Assembly: GCF_001571325.1 (NCBI RefSeq)
Contig: NZ_BCTO01000035.1
Location: forward strand, 1-64,000
Length of the DNA stretch: 64,000 bases
Direction of reading: 5' to 3'
Source: Delftia tsuruhatensis NBRC 16741
GTDB lineage: Bacteria > Pseudomonadota > Gammaproteobacteria > Burkholderiales > Burkholderiaceae_C
Shown here in pieces: positions 53,952 through 63,315 of this stretch. Below the pieces are notes generated by a model. It worked only from the letters and a program-made list of their open reading frames with translations. It made no database searches and was not told where the DNA came from. A program made the translations under genes and the position numbers. The number at the start of each line of letters is the position of its first letter. Position 1 is the first letter of the stretch.

Positions 53952-55385
53952 TCACCGGGCGGGAACCTGGGCTTGGGTGGATGTTGGGGTCTGGGTTGGG
54001 GTCTGAGGGGAGGGCTGGCCGGCCGGCCGGCGATACCAGATGGCGTAGACGGCGGCCAGCAGCAGCAAAAAGGGCAGGCCCGTGAGCACGGTCAGGCGGA
54101 ACACGTCGGTGAACAGCGTGGACACCAGGGCGGCCAGCATCAGCGCCGCGCCCAGCAGCGTCAGCACCGGAAAGCCCCACATGCGAAAGGCCAGCGGCTT
54201 GTTGCCCTGGCGCACCCAGTGGATGCGGAAGAACAGGTGGGTCACGAAAATCATGAACCACGTGAACATGGCGCCGAACATGGCCACGGCCATCATCAGC
54301 ATGAAGGACTGCTCGGGATTGATGATGTTGAACAGCGTGGCCACGGCAATGCCCAGGCAGGACAGCAGCAGCGCCGGCAGCGGCACGCCGCGCGAGTTCA
54401 CGCGGCCCAGCACGGCGGGCGCATGGCCGGCGCGCGAGAGGCTGAACATCATGCGGGTGGTGATGTACAGCTGGCTGTTCATGGCCGACAGGGCGGCCAC
54501 CAGCACCACGAAATTGACCACGCTGGCCGCGCCGGGCAGGCCGATGATCTCCATCACCTTGACGAAGGGGCTGCCCTCCTTGCCGGCGGCCGACCACGGC
54601 ACGATGGCCAGCATCAGCGCGATCGTGGCCAGGTAGAACACCACCAGGCGCACCATGGTGGAGCGGAAGGCGCTGGTGACGGCGCGCTGCGGGTCCTTGG
54701 CCTCGCCGGCGGCTACCGCGATCATCTCGATGCTCAGGTAGCTGAAGATGGCGATGATCACGCCCACCCAGGTCCCCCACAGGCCGTTGGGGAAGAAGCC
54801 GCCGTTGTTGACGTAGTTGGCAAAGCCCACGCCGTCCGGACGGGCGCCGAACACCACCCAGGCGCCGACCACGATGAAGGCCGCGATGGCGATGATCTTG
54901 ATCATGGAGAAGCTGTACTCCACGGCGCCGAAGGCCTTGACGCTCATCATGTTCACGCCGATGAGCGCGCCCGAGAAGATCACCACCCAGGCCCAGCGCG
55001 GCACCTCGGGGAACCAGTAGCCCATGTACAGGCCCACGGCCGTCACCTCGGTGCCCACGGCCAGCACCACGCAGGCCCAGTAGGCATAGCGGACCATGAA
55101 GCCGGCCATCGGGCTGATGTAGTGCTCGGCATAGGCGCCGAACGAGCCCGAGGTCGGGTGGGCCACCGTCATCTCGGCCAGGCAGCCCATGAGCAGCAGC
55201 GAGATCACTGCGCCGATGGCATAGCTGATCAGCACGCTGGGCCCGGCAAAGCCGATGGCAAAGCCGCTGCCCAGGAACAGGCCGGTGCCGACGGCACCGC
55301 CGATGGCGATCATGGTCATCTGTCCGGCGGACAGCTGCTGTTTGAGTCCGGCTTCGCGCTGGACGATGTCTTCGAAGGCTGGCAT
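53952..55385 (-). CDS. APC-family amino acid permease, copy 2
   Basis: A 477-residue permease with about twelve helices and a Pro/Thr/Gln-rich C-terminal tail (SPQTPTQTPTSTQAQ) absent from copy 1. MIAIGGAVGTGLFLGSGFAIGFAGPSVL and SYLSIEMIAVAAGEAKDP match the family. It heads the operon permease-aminotransferase-kynA2-ridA and is divergent from the Lrp regulator, so an aromatic amino acid is the likely substrate. Confidence 0.9.
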   Translation of the reverse strand: MPAFEDIVQREAGLKQQLSAGQMTMIAIGGAVGTGLFLGSGFAIGFAGPSVLISYAIGAVISLLLMGCLAEMTVAHPTSGSFGAYAEHYISPMAGFMVRYAYWACVVLAVGTEVTAVGLYMGYWFPEVPRWAWVVIFSGALIGVNMMSVKAFGAVEYSFSMIKIIAIAAFIVVGAWVVFGARPDGVGFANYVNNGGFFPNGLWGTWVGVIIAIFSYLSIEMIAVAAGEAKDPQRAVTSAFRSTMVRLVVFYLATIALMLAIVPWSAAGKEGSPFVKVMEIIGLPGAASVVNFVVLVAALSAMNSQLYITTRMMFSLSRAGHAPAVLGRVNSRGVPLPALLLSCLGIAVATLFNIINPEQSFMLMMAVAMFGAMFTWFMIFVTHLFFRIHWVRQGNKPLAFRMWGFPVLTLLGAALMLAALVSTLFTDVFRLTVLTGLPFLLLLAAVYAIWYRRPAGQPSPQTPTQTPTSTQAQVPAR

Positions 55386-55459
55386 GGGTTGTTGTCTCCG
55401 TTGCTGTGGGGGGCTTCGGAGGCGGATGCTATGGACGGCCTTCGCGGGGCGTTTAGTAG

Positions 55460-55489
55460 TTATCCCTAAATCGACTTGATCTTGGATAA
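55460..55489. promoter_or_regulatory. Inverted repeat in the permease/lrp divergent region
   Basis: TTATCC (55460-55465) and GGATAA (55484-55489), 18 bases apart, lie in the AT-rich 138-bp gap between permease copy 2 and the Lrp gene. This is the usual place for Lrp/AsnC autoregulatory sites; the assignment is by position only. Confidence 0.4.
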
Positions 55490-55523
55490 GTTATTCTGTG
55501 AAACATGAATTCATAGGTGGTTT

Positions 55524-55994
55524 ATGCCAATCGACATCGACAGAACGGACCGGCTGCTGATCCGCGCCCTGCAGGACAACGCGCGGCTGACCTCGGGTGA
55601 GCTGGCGCAGCGTGTGCATTTGTCGCAGTCACCGTCATGGCGGCGCATCAAGCGGCTGGAGGACGAGGGCGTGATCACCGGCTACCACGCCGCGCTGAGC
55701 CGGCGCGCCATAGGTTTTGGCGTGCTGGCCTTCGTGATGGTGGGCATAGACCACCAGAACGAGGAGTCCTCGCGCCATTTCCAGGAAGCGGTCTGCGCCA
55801 TTCCCGAGGTCGTGATGTTCCACGGCATCTCGGGGCCGGAGGACTTCCTGCTGGTCGTCGTGGCGCGCGATCTCGACGCCTATTCCGATCTGCTGCTCAG
55901 CCGCCTGCACCGGCTGCCCGGCGTGCGCCAGGTGCACACGCATTTCTCGCTGCAGGAATTCAAGGGACAGCTGGCGGGGCTGCCGGTGGAATGA
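55524..55994 (+). CDS. Lrp/AsnC-family transcriptional regulator
   Basis: A 156-residue regulator. The N-terminal HTH (DRLLIRALQDNARLTSGELAQRVHLSQSPSWRRIKRLEDEGVITGYHAAL) is followed by the ligand-binding RAM domain with ISGPEDFLLVVVARDLDAY and PGVRQVHTHFSLQEFK. It is divergent from the permease-aminotransferase-kynA2-ridA operon and probably regulates it in response to an aromatic amino acid or kynurenine, as KynR does in other proteobacteria; the ligand is inferred. Confidence 0.92.
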   Translation: MPIDIDRTDRLLIRALQDNARLTSGELAQRVHLSQSPSWRRIKRLEDEGVITGYHAALSRRAIGFGVLAFVMVGIDHQNEESSRHFQEAVCAIPEVVMFHGISGPEDFLLVVVARDLDAYSDLLLSRLHRLPGVRQVHTHFSLQEFKGQLAGLPVE

Positions 55995-56018
55995 CGGCTG
56001 GTGGCGCCTGGCAGGCTG

Positions 56019-56339
56019 CTAGAGCAGGCCGCTGTCCAGCGCCTGCATGCCATGGCGCACGCGCACGCGGTTGCAGGCATCGCTGCCGGCGGCGAACTCG
56101 CGGCAGGGCGAGGGGCGCCATTCATAGATGCCGCAATGGGCCTTCTCGCCCACCTTGCCGACCAGGGCCGCGCAGCGGGGACGCGCCCAGTCGGTTCCGC
56201 GCATGCGGCAGGTGTGGTCGGTGACTTCCTCGGCCAGCCCGGCTGGCACGCGGCCGCCCTGCGCCTGCGACTCGTGCACGGAAAAGTCCACGCGAAACGA
56301 TGCGCAGCAGGCGCCGCAGCTCAGGCAGGGATGGGTCAT
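56019..56339 (-). CDS. YkgJ-family cysteine-cluster protein, copy 1
   Basis: A 106-residue protein with CLSCGACCASFRVDFSVHES at the N-terminus, then CRMRGTDWARPRCAALVG and HCGIYEWRPSPCREFAAGSDAC. Eight conserved cysteines in this spacing define the YkgJ (zinc- or iron-chelating) family. A longer open frame upstream is antisense to feoA and not credible. It points away from feoA, with the Fur-like box between them. Metal type and function are not established. Confidence 0.88.
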   Translation of the reverse strand: MTHPCLSCGACCASFRVDFSVHESQAQGGRVPAGLAEEVTDHTCRMRGTDWARPRCAALVGKVGEKAHCGIYEWRPSPCREFAAGSDACNRVRVRHGMQALDSGLL

Positions 56340-56503
56340 GGCGTGGGGAGGGGAGTGCGCAAAGGCCGTGTCGGCGTCGGCCGCCATTGTGCCGCGCGCC
56401 GCTCGCCTGGGCCCGCCAGGGGGCAAAGCCGGGAACGCAAAACCCTGTCCCGCACTCCGATACCATGCGCGGTCCCGCCGCCCGGGTTCGATCAAAATCA
56501 AAA

Positions 56504-56518
56504 TGAGAATAAAAATCA
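56504..56518. promoter_or_regulatory. Candidate Fur box upstream of feoA
   Basis: TGAGAAT-A-AAAATCA matches the 7-1-7 Fur consensus in 11 of 14 arm positions and lies 17 bp before the feoA ATG in an AT-rich island (56488-56530). Its left arm equals that of the box at 40500. Confidence 0.6.
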
Positions 56519-56534
56519 ATTGATACAACACGCC

Positions 56535-56887
56535 ATGCATTCGATGAACCCCGCGACGGACGCTGCGGCTCCGTCCACGCTGTCCGCGCCTCCCATGTCC
56601 TCCTCTGCTGCCGTTGCCGCCGTTGCTGCCACCACGGCCATCACCCTTGATGCCCTGCCCCGCCAGGTATCGGCGCGCGTGGTCGAGCTCCATGCCGCAC
56701 GCGATGCCAGCGAGCAGGAACTGCTGCTGCGGCTCATGGAGATCGGCTTTCTGCCCGGCGAGCCCGTGCGCATCCTGGCCGCGGGCTTTCCGGGCGACGA
56801 CCCGCTGGCCGTGCGCGTGGGCCAGACCACGTTCGCTTTGCGCCGCCATGAGGCGGCCCTGGTGCGCGTGGCGCCGGAGGCGGTGGC

Positions 56888-56891
<4 letters not shown>
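56535..56891 (+). CDS. feoA: Ferrous iron transport protein FeoA
   Basis: A 118-residue cytoplasmic SH3-like protein that assists FeoB. The FeoA domain spans about residues 37-115 (ITLDALPRQVSARVV, LLLRLMEIGFLPGEPVRILA, FALRRHEAALVRV). The first ~35 residues are Ala/Ser-rich; a start at 56595 would remove much of this and is an alternative. The stop overlaps feoB. A Fur-like box lies directly upstream. Confidence 0.9.
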
Positions 56892-58831
<1,940 letters not shown>

Positions 58832-58845
58832 GGAGGGCATTGAGC

Positions 58846-59040
58846 ATGTGGCAAAACATCATCGTGGGCGTGATCGTGGTGGTGGCGGCCGTGTCCCTGG
58901 TCTGGCGCTACCTGCCGGCGCGTTGGCGGCTGAAGGCCGGTCAGCTGCATCCGTCGCTGGCGCCCAAGGACGGGGGCGGCTGCGGCGGCTGCAGCGCCTG
59001 CGGCGGAGACAGCTGCGCACCGGACAGGCGCCAGCCATAG
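58846..59040 (+). CDS. Small FeoB-associated Cys-rich membrane protein
   Basis: A 64-residue protein with one membrane helix (WQNIIVGVIVVVAAVSLVW) and a cytoplasmic tail ending GGGCGGCSACGGDSC, a four-cysteine cluster. It begins 14 bases after feoB and occupies the feoC position; small Cys-rich proteins here may bind Fe or an Fe-S cluster and control FeoB. It does not resemble the winged-helix FeoC of E. coli. GAGG precedes the start. Confidence 0.85.
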   Translation: MWQNIIVGVIVVVAAVSLVWRYLPARWRLKAGQLHPSLAPKDGGGCGGCSACGGDSCAPDRRQP

Positions 59041-59090
59041 CGCCAGGTCGGTCGACAGGCCGGTCGCCGGGCCGCCGGCCGGTTGCACGC

Positions 59091-59438
59091 TCAGGCAGCG
59101 GCCAGCCAGATGCGGGCGCCGTCATCCAGCGCAGGCAGGCCATGCGCCAGGCGCGCAGCGTTGCAGCGGTCCGTGCCCATCTCGAATTCCCGGCAGGTCG
59201 ATGAGCGCTGCTCGTAGATGCTGCATGCCACCTGTTCGCCGCAGCGGCCCGTGAGGGCCGTGCAGCGCACGGGGCGGCGCTCGGTGCCGTTCATGCGCCA
59301 GCGGTTGCCGTGGACCTCATGGGCCAGTTCATCGGGAACGGTGCCGCCCATGGAGCGCAGCTCGTAGACGGAAAATTCGACACGGAAGTGTTCGCAGCAG
59401 ACGCCGCAGTTCAGGCAGGGATGCAGGGCTTCGGACAT
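59091..59438 (-). CDS. YkgJ-family cysteine-cluster protein, copy 2
   Basis: A 115-residue paralogue of the gene at 56019: HPCLNCGVCCEHFRVEFSVYE, then RWRMNGTERRPVRCTALTG and ACSIYEQRSSTCREFEMGTDRCNAARLAHGLPALDDG. The same cysteine spacing is kept. It converges on the feo operon from the far side, 50 bases from the small Cys-rich gene. Function not established; placement suggests an iron link. Confidence 0.88.
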   Translation of the reverse strand: MSEALHPCLNCGVCCEHFRVEFSVYELRSMGGTVPDELAHEVHGNRWRMNGTERRPVRCTALTGRCGEQVACSIYEQRSSTCREFEMGTDRCNAARLAHGLPALDDGARIWLAAA

Positions 59439-59532
59439 GGAAGTTCTTCTTCGGGAGACAGCAGGGCACGCACAGGCTTGCCGCGCCCGGTGCCCGGGGC
59501 GGCGCATAAGGCTGGGAAGAGGGGGTGCGGCC

Positions 59533-59751
59533 CTAGGTATGGCCCTGGAGGAACTTCAGATAGAAGGTGTGGATGCGCACGAACAGCGCACGCACCCGGG
59601 CCGCGAAATGCCGGCGCGGCCCGAAGAACGAGGGCACGCGCGTATGGCGTGCAATGTGCGGATGGCGCAATGCGCAGCCGCCCAACGGAAACACCGCCTG
59701 GGGGCGCTTGGCCTGCAGGCGGTGTCTGGAGTGTTCGTGGCTCAGGTGCAT
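59533..59751 (-). CDS. Hypothetical small protein upstream of ykgJ copy 2
   Basis: A 72-codon frame (an upstream TTG at 59778 would add nine). The product is His/Arg-rich (MHLSHEHSRHRLQAKRPQAVF; RHFAARVRALFVRIHTFYLKFL) with no recognised domain. It fills an otherwise 354-bp gap between ykgJ copy 2 and argF on the same strand. It may be non-coding; I see nothing else there. Confidence 0.3.
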   Translation of the reverse strand: MHLSHEHSRHRLQAKRPQAVFPLGGCALRHPHIARHTRVPSFFGPRRHFAARVRALFVRIHTFYLKFLQGHT

Positions 59752-59792
59752 GGGTGTGAGGGAATGCGCCTGGGCCAAAGGAGTGGGCGTGA

Positions 59793-60725
59793 TCAGCCCG
59801 GCTGGCGGCCCAGCAGCAGGTACTCCATCAGTGCCTTTTGCACGTGCATCCGGTTCTCTGCCTCATCCCAGACCACGGACTGCGGCCCGTCGATGACCTC
59901 GGCCTGCACTTCCTCGCCACGGTGGGCGGGCAGGCAGTGCATGAACAGGGCGTCGGCACGCGCGGCGGCCATCATCTCGGCATCCACGCACCAGTCGGCG
60001 AAGGCCTTCTTGCGGGCCTCGTTCTCGGCCTCGTAGCCCATGCTGGTCCACACGTCGGTGGTCACCAGGTCGGCGCCCTTGCAGGCATCCAGCGGGTCCT
60101 TGAAGACCTTGTAGCAGCCCTCGCGCGGCGCCTTGCCGCCAAAGGCCAGCTTCTCGTCCACTTCGTAGCCGCCCGGCGTGCTGACGTGGACGGTGAAGCC
60201 CAGCAGGTCGGCAGCCTGCAGCCAGGTGTTGGCCATGTTGTTGCCGTCGCCGACCCAGGCGACAGTCTTGCCCTGGATCGAGCCGCGGTGCTCGATGAAG
60301 GTGAAGATGTCGGCCAGGATCTGGCAGGGGTGGAACTCGTTGGTCAGGCCGTTGATGACGGGCACGCGCGAGTACTCGGCAAAGCGCACGATCTTGTCCT
60401 GGCCGTAGGTGCGGATCATCACCAGGTCGGTCATGCGGCTGATGACGCGCGCGCTGTCCTCGATGGGCTCGGCGCGGCCCAGTTGGCTGTCGCCCGTGGT
60501 CAGGTGGACCACCGAGCCGCCGAGCTGGTACATGCCGGCCTCGAAGCTCACGCGGGTGCGCGTGCTGGCCTTCTCGAAGATCATGGCCAGCGTGCGGTCG
60601 CTGAGCGTGTGGTGCTTTTCGTAGTTCTTGAACTTCTTCTTGATCAGGGCCGCGCGCTCGAGCACATAGGCGTACTCGTCGGCCGTGAAGTCGGAAAACT
60701 GCAGATAGTGCTTGATGGCAGTCAT
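59793..60725 (-). CDS. argF: Ornithine carbamoyltransferase ArgF
   Basis: A 310-residue enzyme of arginine synthesis making citrulline from ornithine and carbamoyl phosphate. The carbamoyl phosphate motif STRTR is at 54-58, HPCQ and the ornithine motif MHCLPAHRG are present, along with VWTSMGYE. ATG at 60725 follows GAGGACC. It is ten bases after argD in the same operon. Confidence 0.96.
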   Translation of the reverse strand: MTAIKHYLQFSDFTADEYAYVLERAALIKKKFKNYEKHHTLSDRTLAMIFEKASTRTRVSFEAGMYQLGGSVVHLTTGDSQLGRAEPIEDSARVISRMTDLVMIRTYGQDKIVRFAEYSRVPVINGLTNEFHPCQILADIFTFIEHRGSIQGKTVAWVGDGNNMANTWLQAADLLGFTVHVSTPGGYEVDEKLAFGGKAPREGCYKVFKDPLDACKGADLVTTDVWTSMGYEAENEARKKAFADWCVDAEMMAAARADALFMHCLPAHRGEEVQAEVIDGPQSVVWDEAENRMHVQKALMEYLLLGRQPG

Positions 60726-60735
60726 AGGCAGGTCC

Positions 60736-61932
60736 TCATTCGGACAGGAATTGCACGATCAGGGGCTTGAGCTTGGCGACCACTTCGTCGGCCTCGGCCT
60801 CGGTCATGATCAGCGGCGGCACCAGGCGCACCACGGTGTCGGCGGTCACGCTGAACAGCAGGCCGGCTTCGGCGCCACGGCCCAGCAGGGCGCCGCAGGG
60901 CTTGTTCAGCTCGATGCCGATGATCAGGCCCTGGCCGCGAACATCGACCACGCCCTTGACGTCGGCCAGCTCCTTTTGCAGCGTGGACTTCAGGCGGTCT
61001 CCCACCTTGGTGGCATGGGCCAGCAGGCCGTCTTCTTCCATGATGCGGATGGTTTCGATGCCCGCACGCATGGCCAGCGGATTGCCGCCGAAGGTGGAGC
61101 CGTGGTTGCCCGGCTGCAGCACGGTGGCCGCCTTGCCATGGGCGACGACGGCGCCGATGGGCACGCCCGAGCCCAGGCCCTTGGCCAGGGTCATCACGTC
61201 GGGGACGATGCCGGCCCACTGGTGGGCGAACCACTTGCCCGTGCGGCCCATGCCTGCCTGGACTTCGTCGAACATCATCAGCCAGCCGTTGGCATCGCAC
61301 AAGACGCGCACCTGCTGCATGTACTCGATGCGCATGGGGTGCAGGCCGCCTTCGCCCTGGATGGGCTCCATCATCACGGCAACCACGTCGGGGTTGCCGG
61401 CCGTGGCCTGCTGCAGCGCCTCGAAGTCATTGACCGGCACGCGCAGGAAGCCGTCGAGCAGCGGGCCGAAGCCGTCGCGCACCTTGGGGTTGCCCGTGGC
61501 CGTCATGGTGGCGATGGAGCGGCCGTGGAAGGCATGCTCGTAGACCACGATCACCGGCTTGGCGATGCCCTTGTCCACGCCGTACTTGCGCGCGATCTTG
61601 ATGGCGGCCTCGTTGGCCTCCAGGCCCGTGCTGCAGAAGAAGACATTGGTCATCTTCGCGCGCTCGGTCAGCAGCTTGGCCAGCGTTTCCTGGCCGGGCA
61701 CATGGTAGTAGTTGGAGGTGTGGATGAGCTTGGCCACCTGGTCCTGCAGCGCAGGCACCAGCTTGGGGTGGTTGTGGCCCAGCGTGTTCACTGCAATGCC
61801 GCCCAGCGCATCGAGGTACTGCTTGCCGTTGACGTCCCACACGCGGCAGCCCTGGCCTCGCTCCAGAGCGATCGGTACGCGGCCATAGGTGTTCATCACG
61901 TGGGGCGAGGCAGCCTCGATGAAAGCGGTCAT
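60736..61932 (-). CDS. argD: Acetylornithine aminotransferase ArgD
   Basis: A 398-residue class III PLP aminotransferase. NTYGRVPIALERGQGCRVWD, GNKQYLDALGGIAVNTLGH-type N-terminus, MFDEVQAGMGRTGKWFAHQ and the PLP Lys in MTLAKGLGSGVPIGA are visible. It converts N-acetylglutamate semialdehyde to acetylornithine and may also serve lysine synthesis. AGGAG precedes the ATG. It heads the argD-argF operon. Confidence 0.94.
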   Translation of the reverse strand: MTAFIEAASPHVMNTYGRVPIALERGQGCRVWDVNGKQYLDALGGIAVNTLGHNHPKLVPALQDQVAKLIHTSNYYHVPGQETLAKLLTERAKMTNVFFCSTGLEANEAAIKIARKYGVDKGIAKPVIVVYEHAFHGRSIATMTATGNPKVRDGFGPLLDGFLRVPVNDFEALQQATAGNPDVVAVMMEPIQGEGGLHPMRIEYMQQVRVLCDANGWLMMFDEVQAGMGRTGKWFAHQWAGIVPDVMTLAKGLGSGVPIGAVVAHGKAATVLQPGNHGSTFGGNPLAMRAGIETIRIMEEDGLLAHATKVGDRLKSTLQKELADVKGVVDVRGQGLIIGIELNKPCGALLGRGAEAGLLFSVTADTVVRLVPPLIMTEAEADEVVAKLKPLIVQFLSE

Positions 61933-62281
61933 TGCAAAAATCTCCTGAGCTGGAAAGTAAACGGCATCCGGGCGTTGCCGCCGCAGATGCCTGAAAAACA
62001 GCGAAGCCCGATTCTAGGGGCCGCGCAATGGCCTACCGTTGCGGTTTGCGCATCACAGCCATGCAATGAACCTACGCCACACTTGGTTAGTGCGCTGCAC
62101 AACGGCCCAGCTCTTATATAAGAGATAAAATGCCCGCTTGGCCTGCCGGCAGCGATCCTGTCTGCGGGCTCTGGCTTTTTTGAAGGACTTGCGCAAACAG
62201 GAAGTGGCAAGGTGCTGGGCCCCTTGGCAAGCCGCCTGTTTTGCTCCTTGTTGCGCAAGTCGTATTTTGGTGCGCATCCTG
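61933..62281. other. argD / DUF3579 divergent promoter region
   Basis: No gene is visible in these 349 bases. On the plus strand they hold a perfect 14-bp palindrome at 62111-62124 with a -10-like core, followed by a G+C-rich hairpin region and T6 at 62176-62181 that could be an attenuator of the DUF3579 transcript. The argD promoter must lie in the left half. Confidence 0.5.
62111..62124. promoter_or_regulatory. Perfect 14-bp palindrome CTCTTATATAAGAG
   Basis: The palindrome CTCTTATATAAGAG lies 158 bp before the DUF3579 start and includes TATATAA-like -10 sequence, so a dimeric regulator could cover a promoter. It does not fit an ArgR box. Regulator unknown. Confidence 0.45.
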
Positions 62282-62599
62282 ATGGTCTCTCCCTCCAGCA
62301 AAGAACTGTTCATCCAGGGCATCACCCACGAAGGCAAGACTTTCCGGCCCAGCGACTGGGCCGAGCGGCTGGCAGGCGTCATGAGCCAGTTCCGCCCCGG
62401 TGGTGCCCAGCGCGGCAGCCACCTGAGCTACTCGCCCTGGTGTGTTCCCACAACGCTCAACGGCGTCAAGTGCGTGGTCGTGCATCGCGACCTGCGCGAC
62501 TACGAGCCCATGGCCTGGGATTTCTGCCTGAATTTCGCCAAGGACAACAACCTGCAGGTTGCCGAAGCCTGCCTGATACCGGACGAGCCGGCCCGCTGA
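62282..62599 (+). CDS. DUF3579 domain protein
   Basis: A 105-residue protein: ELFIQGITHEGKTFRPSDWAERLAGVMSQF, SHLSYSPWCVPTTLNGVKCVVV and YEPMAWDFCLNFAKDNNLQVAEACL, which is the DUF3579 family of betaproteobacteria. No known function. It commonly lies next to argD and rpsT, as here. No strong ribosome site precedes ATG 62282, and a GTG four codons upstream is an alternative. Its terminator overlaps the stop codon. Confidence 0.88.
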   Translation: MVSPSSKELFIQGITHEGKTFRPSDWAERLAGVMSQFRPGGAQRGSHLSYSPWCVPTTLNGVKCVVVHRDLRDYEPMAWDFCLNFAKDNNLQVAEACLIPDEPAR

Positions 62600-62616
62600 G
62601 GCCGGCTTCTTTTTTT
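62586..62616 (+). terminator. Terminator overlapping the DUF3579 stop codon
   Basis: Stem AGCCGGC (62586-62592) / GCCGGCT (62601-62607), eight-base loop that contains the TGA stop (62597-62599), then TC and T7. The hairpin forms only after ribosome release. Confidence 0.8.
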
Positions 62617-62738
62617 GCGGGGTCGGTTCCCGCCCGATGTGAAGCGCGCCTGGGGTGCGTTTTTTTTCGACTGCGCTTTGCTGGAGCCGGGCTTTTCCTT
62701 CGGTGCGATTGCCGATGGCGGCGCTTTTGTCCAGGCAC

Positions 62739-62763
62739 AAAAAAACCGCCCGAAGGCGGTTTT
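62739..62763. terminator. Terminator of rpsT (bidirectional)
   Basis: AACCGCC (62744-62750) / GGCGGTT (62755-62761) with tetraloop CGAA (UUCG on the minus-strand RNA), flanked by A7 on the left, which reads T7 on the minus strand. It is 72 bp beyond the rpsT stop. Confidence 0.88.
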
Positions 62764-62834
62764 CTCGTTCGCTGACAGCGCACCCGTTACAAACGGCAGA
62801 TGGCCGGGGCCATCCGTGCGGTTGCCTAAGTGGA

Positions 62835-63134
62835 TTAGGCGGCGGGGGCTGCCAGGGCCTTGACCTTGGCGGACAGGCGGCTCTTGTCGCGAGCGGCCTT
62901 GTTCTTGTGGAAGATGCCCTTGTCGGCGATCGTGTCCAGAACGGATTGGGCTGCGGCAAACAGTTCGGTTGCCTTGGCCTTGTCGCCAGTCAGAACGGCC
63001 TTCTCGACCTTCTTGACGGCGGTGCGGTACTTGGAGCGCAGCGAAGTGTTGGCTGCGTTGAGCTTGACGTCCTGGCGGGCGCGCTTGCGGCCGGATGCCA
63101 GGCGGGGGTTCTTCTTTACGGGCTTGGATGCCAT
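62835..63134 (-). CDS. rpsT: 30S ribosomal protein S20
   Basis: A 99-residue basic protein: [21 protein letters not shown] is the S20 N-terminus, followed by helices with [17 protein letters not shown] and [22 protein letters not shown]. It binds 16S rRNA in the small subunit. Convergent with the DUF3579 gene and divergent from murJ (181 bp). Single gene with its own terminator. Confidence 0.97.
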   Translation of the reverse strand: MASKPVKKNPRLASGRKRARQDVKLNAANTSLRSKYRTAVKKVEKAVLTGDKAKATELFAAAQSVLDTIADKGIFHKNKAARDKSRLSAKVKALAAPAA

Positions 63135-63315
63135 GATATGTATTCCTAGTGTCTGAGGATGTTGTCGGCGAAGCGCGGGAGTATAGCATGCAGTCCCTCC
63201 AGGGCCTGTGGGCCCCAGGCCGCGCAATCGGGCCTGTTGCAACGGAGTGCAAGAGCCGTCCGGCCCGCCCGGGCACGCAACTGCGGTGGCCGTGCCAGCG
63301 CATACACTCCCCACG

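Noticed and set aside
52674-55469. 931-codon plus-strand frame opposite the aminotransferase and permease 2
   Set aside because: His/Gln/Gly-rich shadow of two genuine genes.
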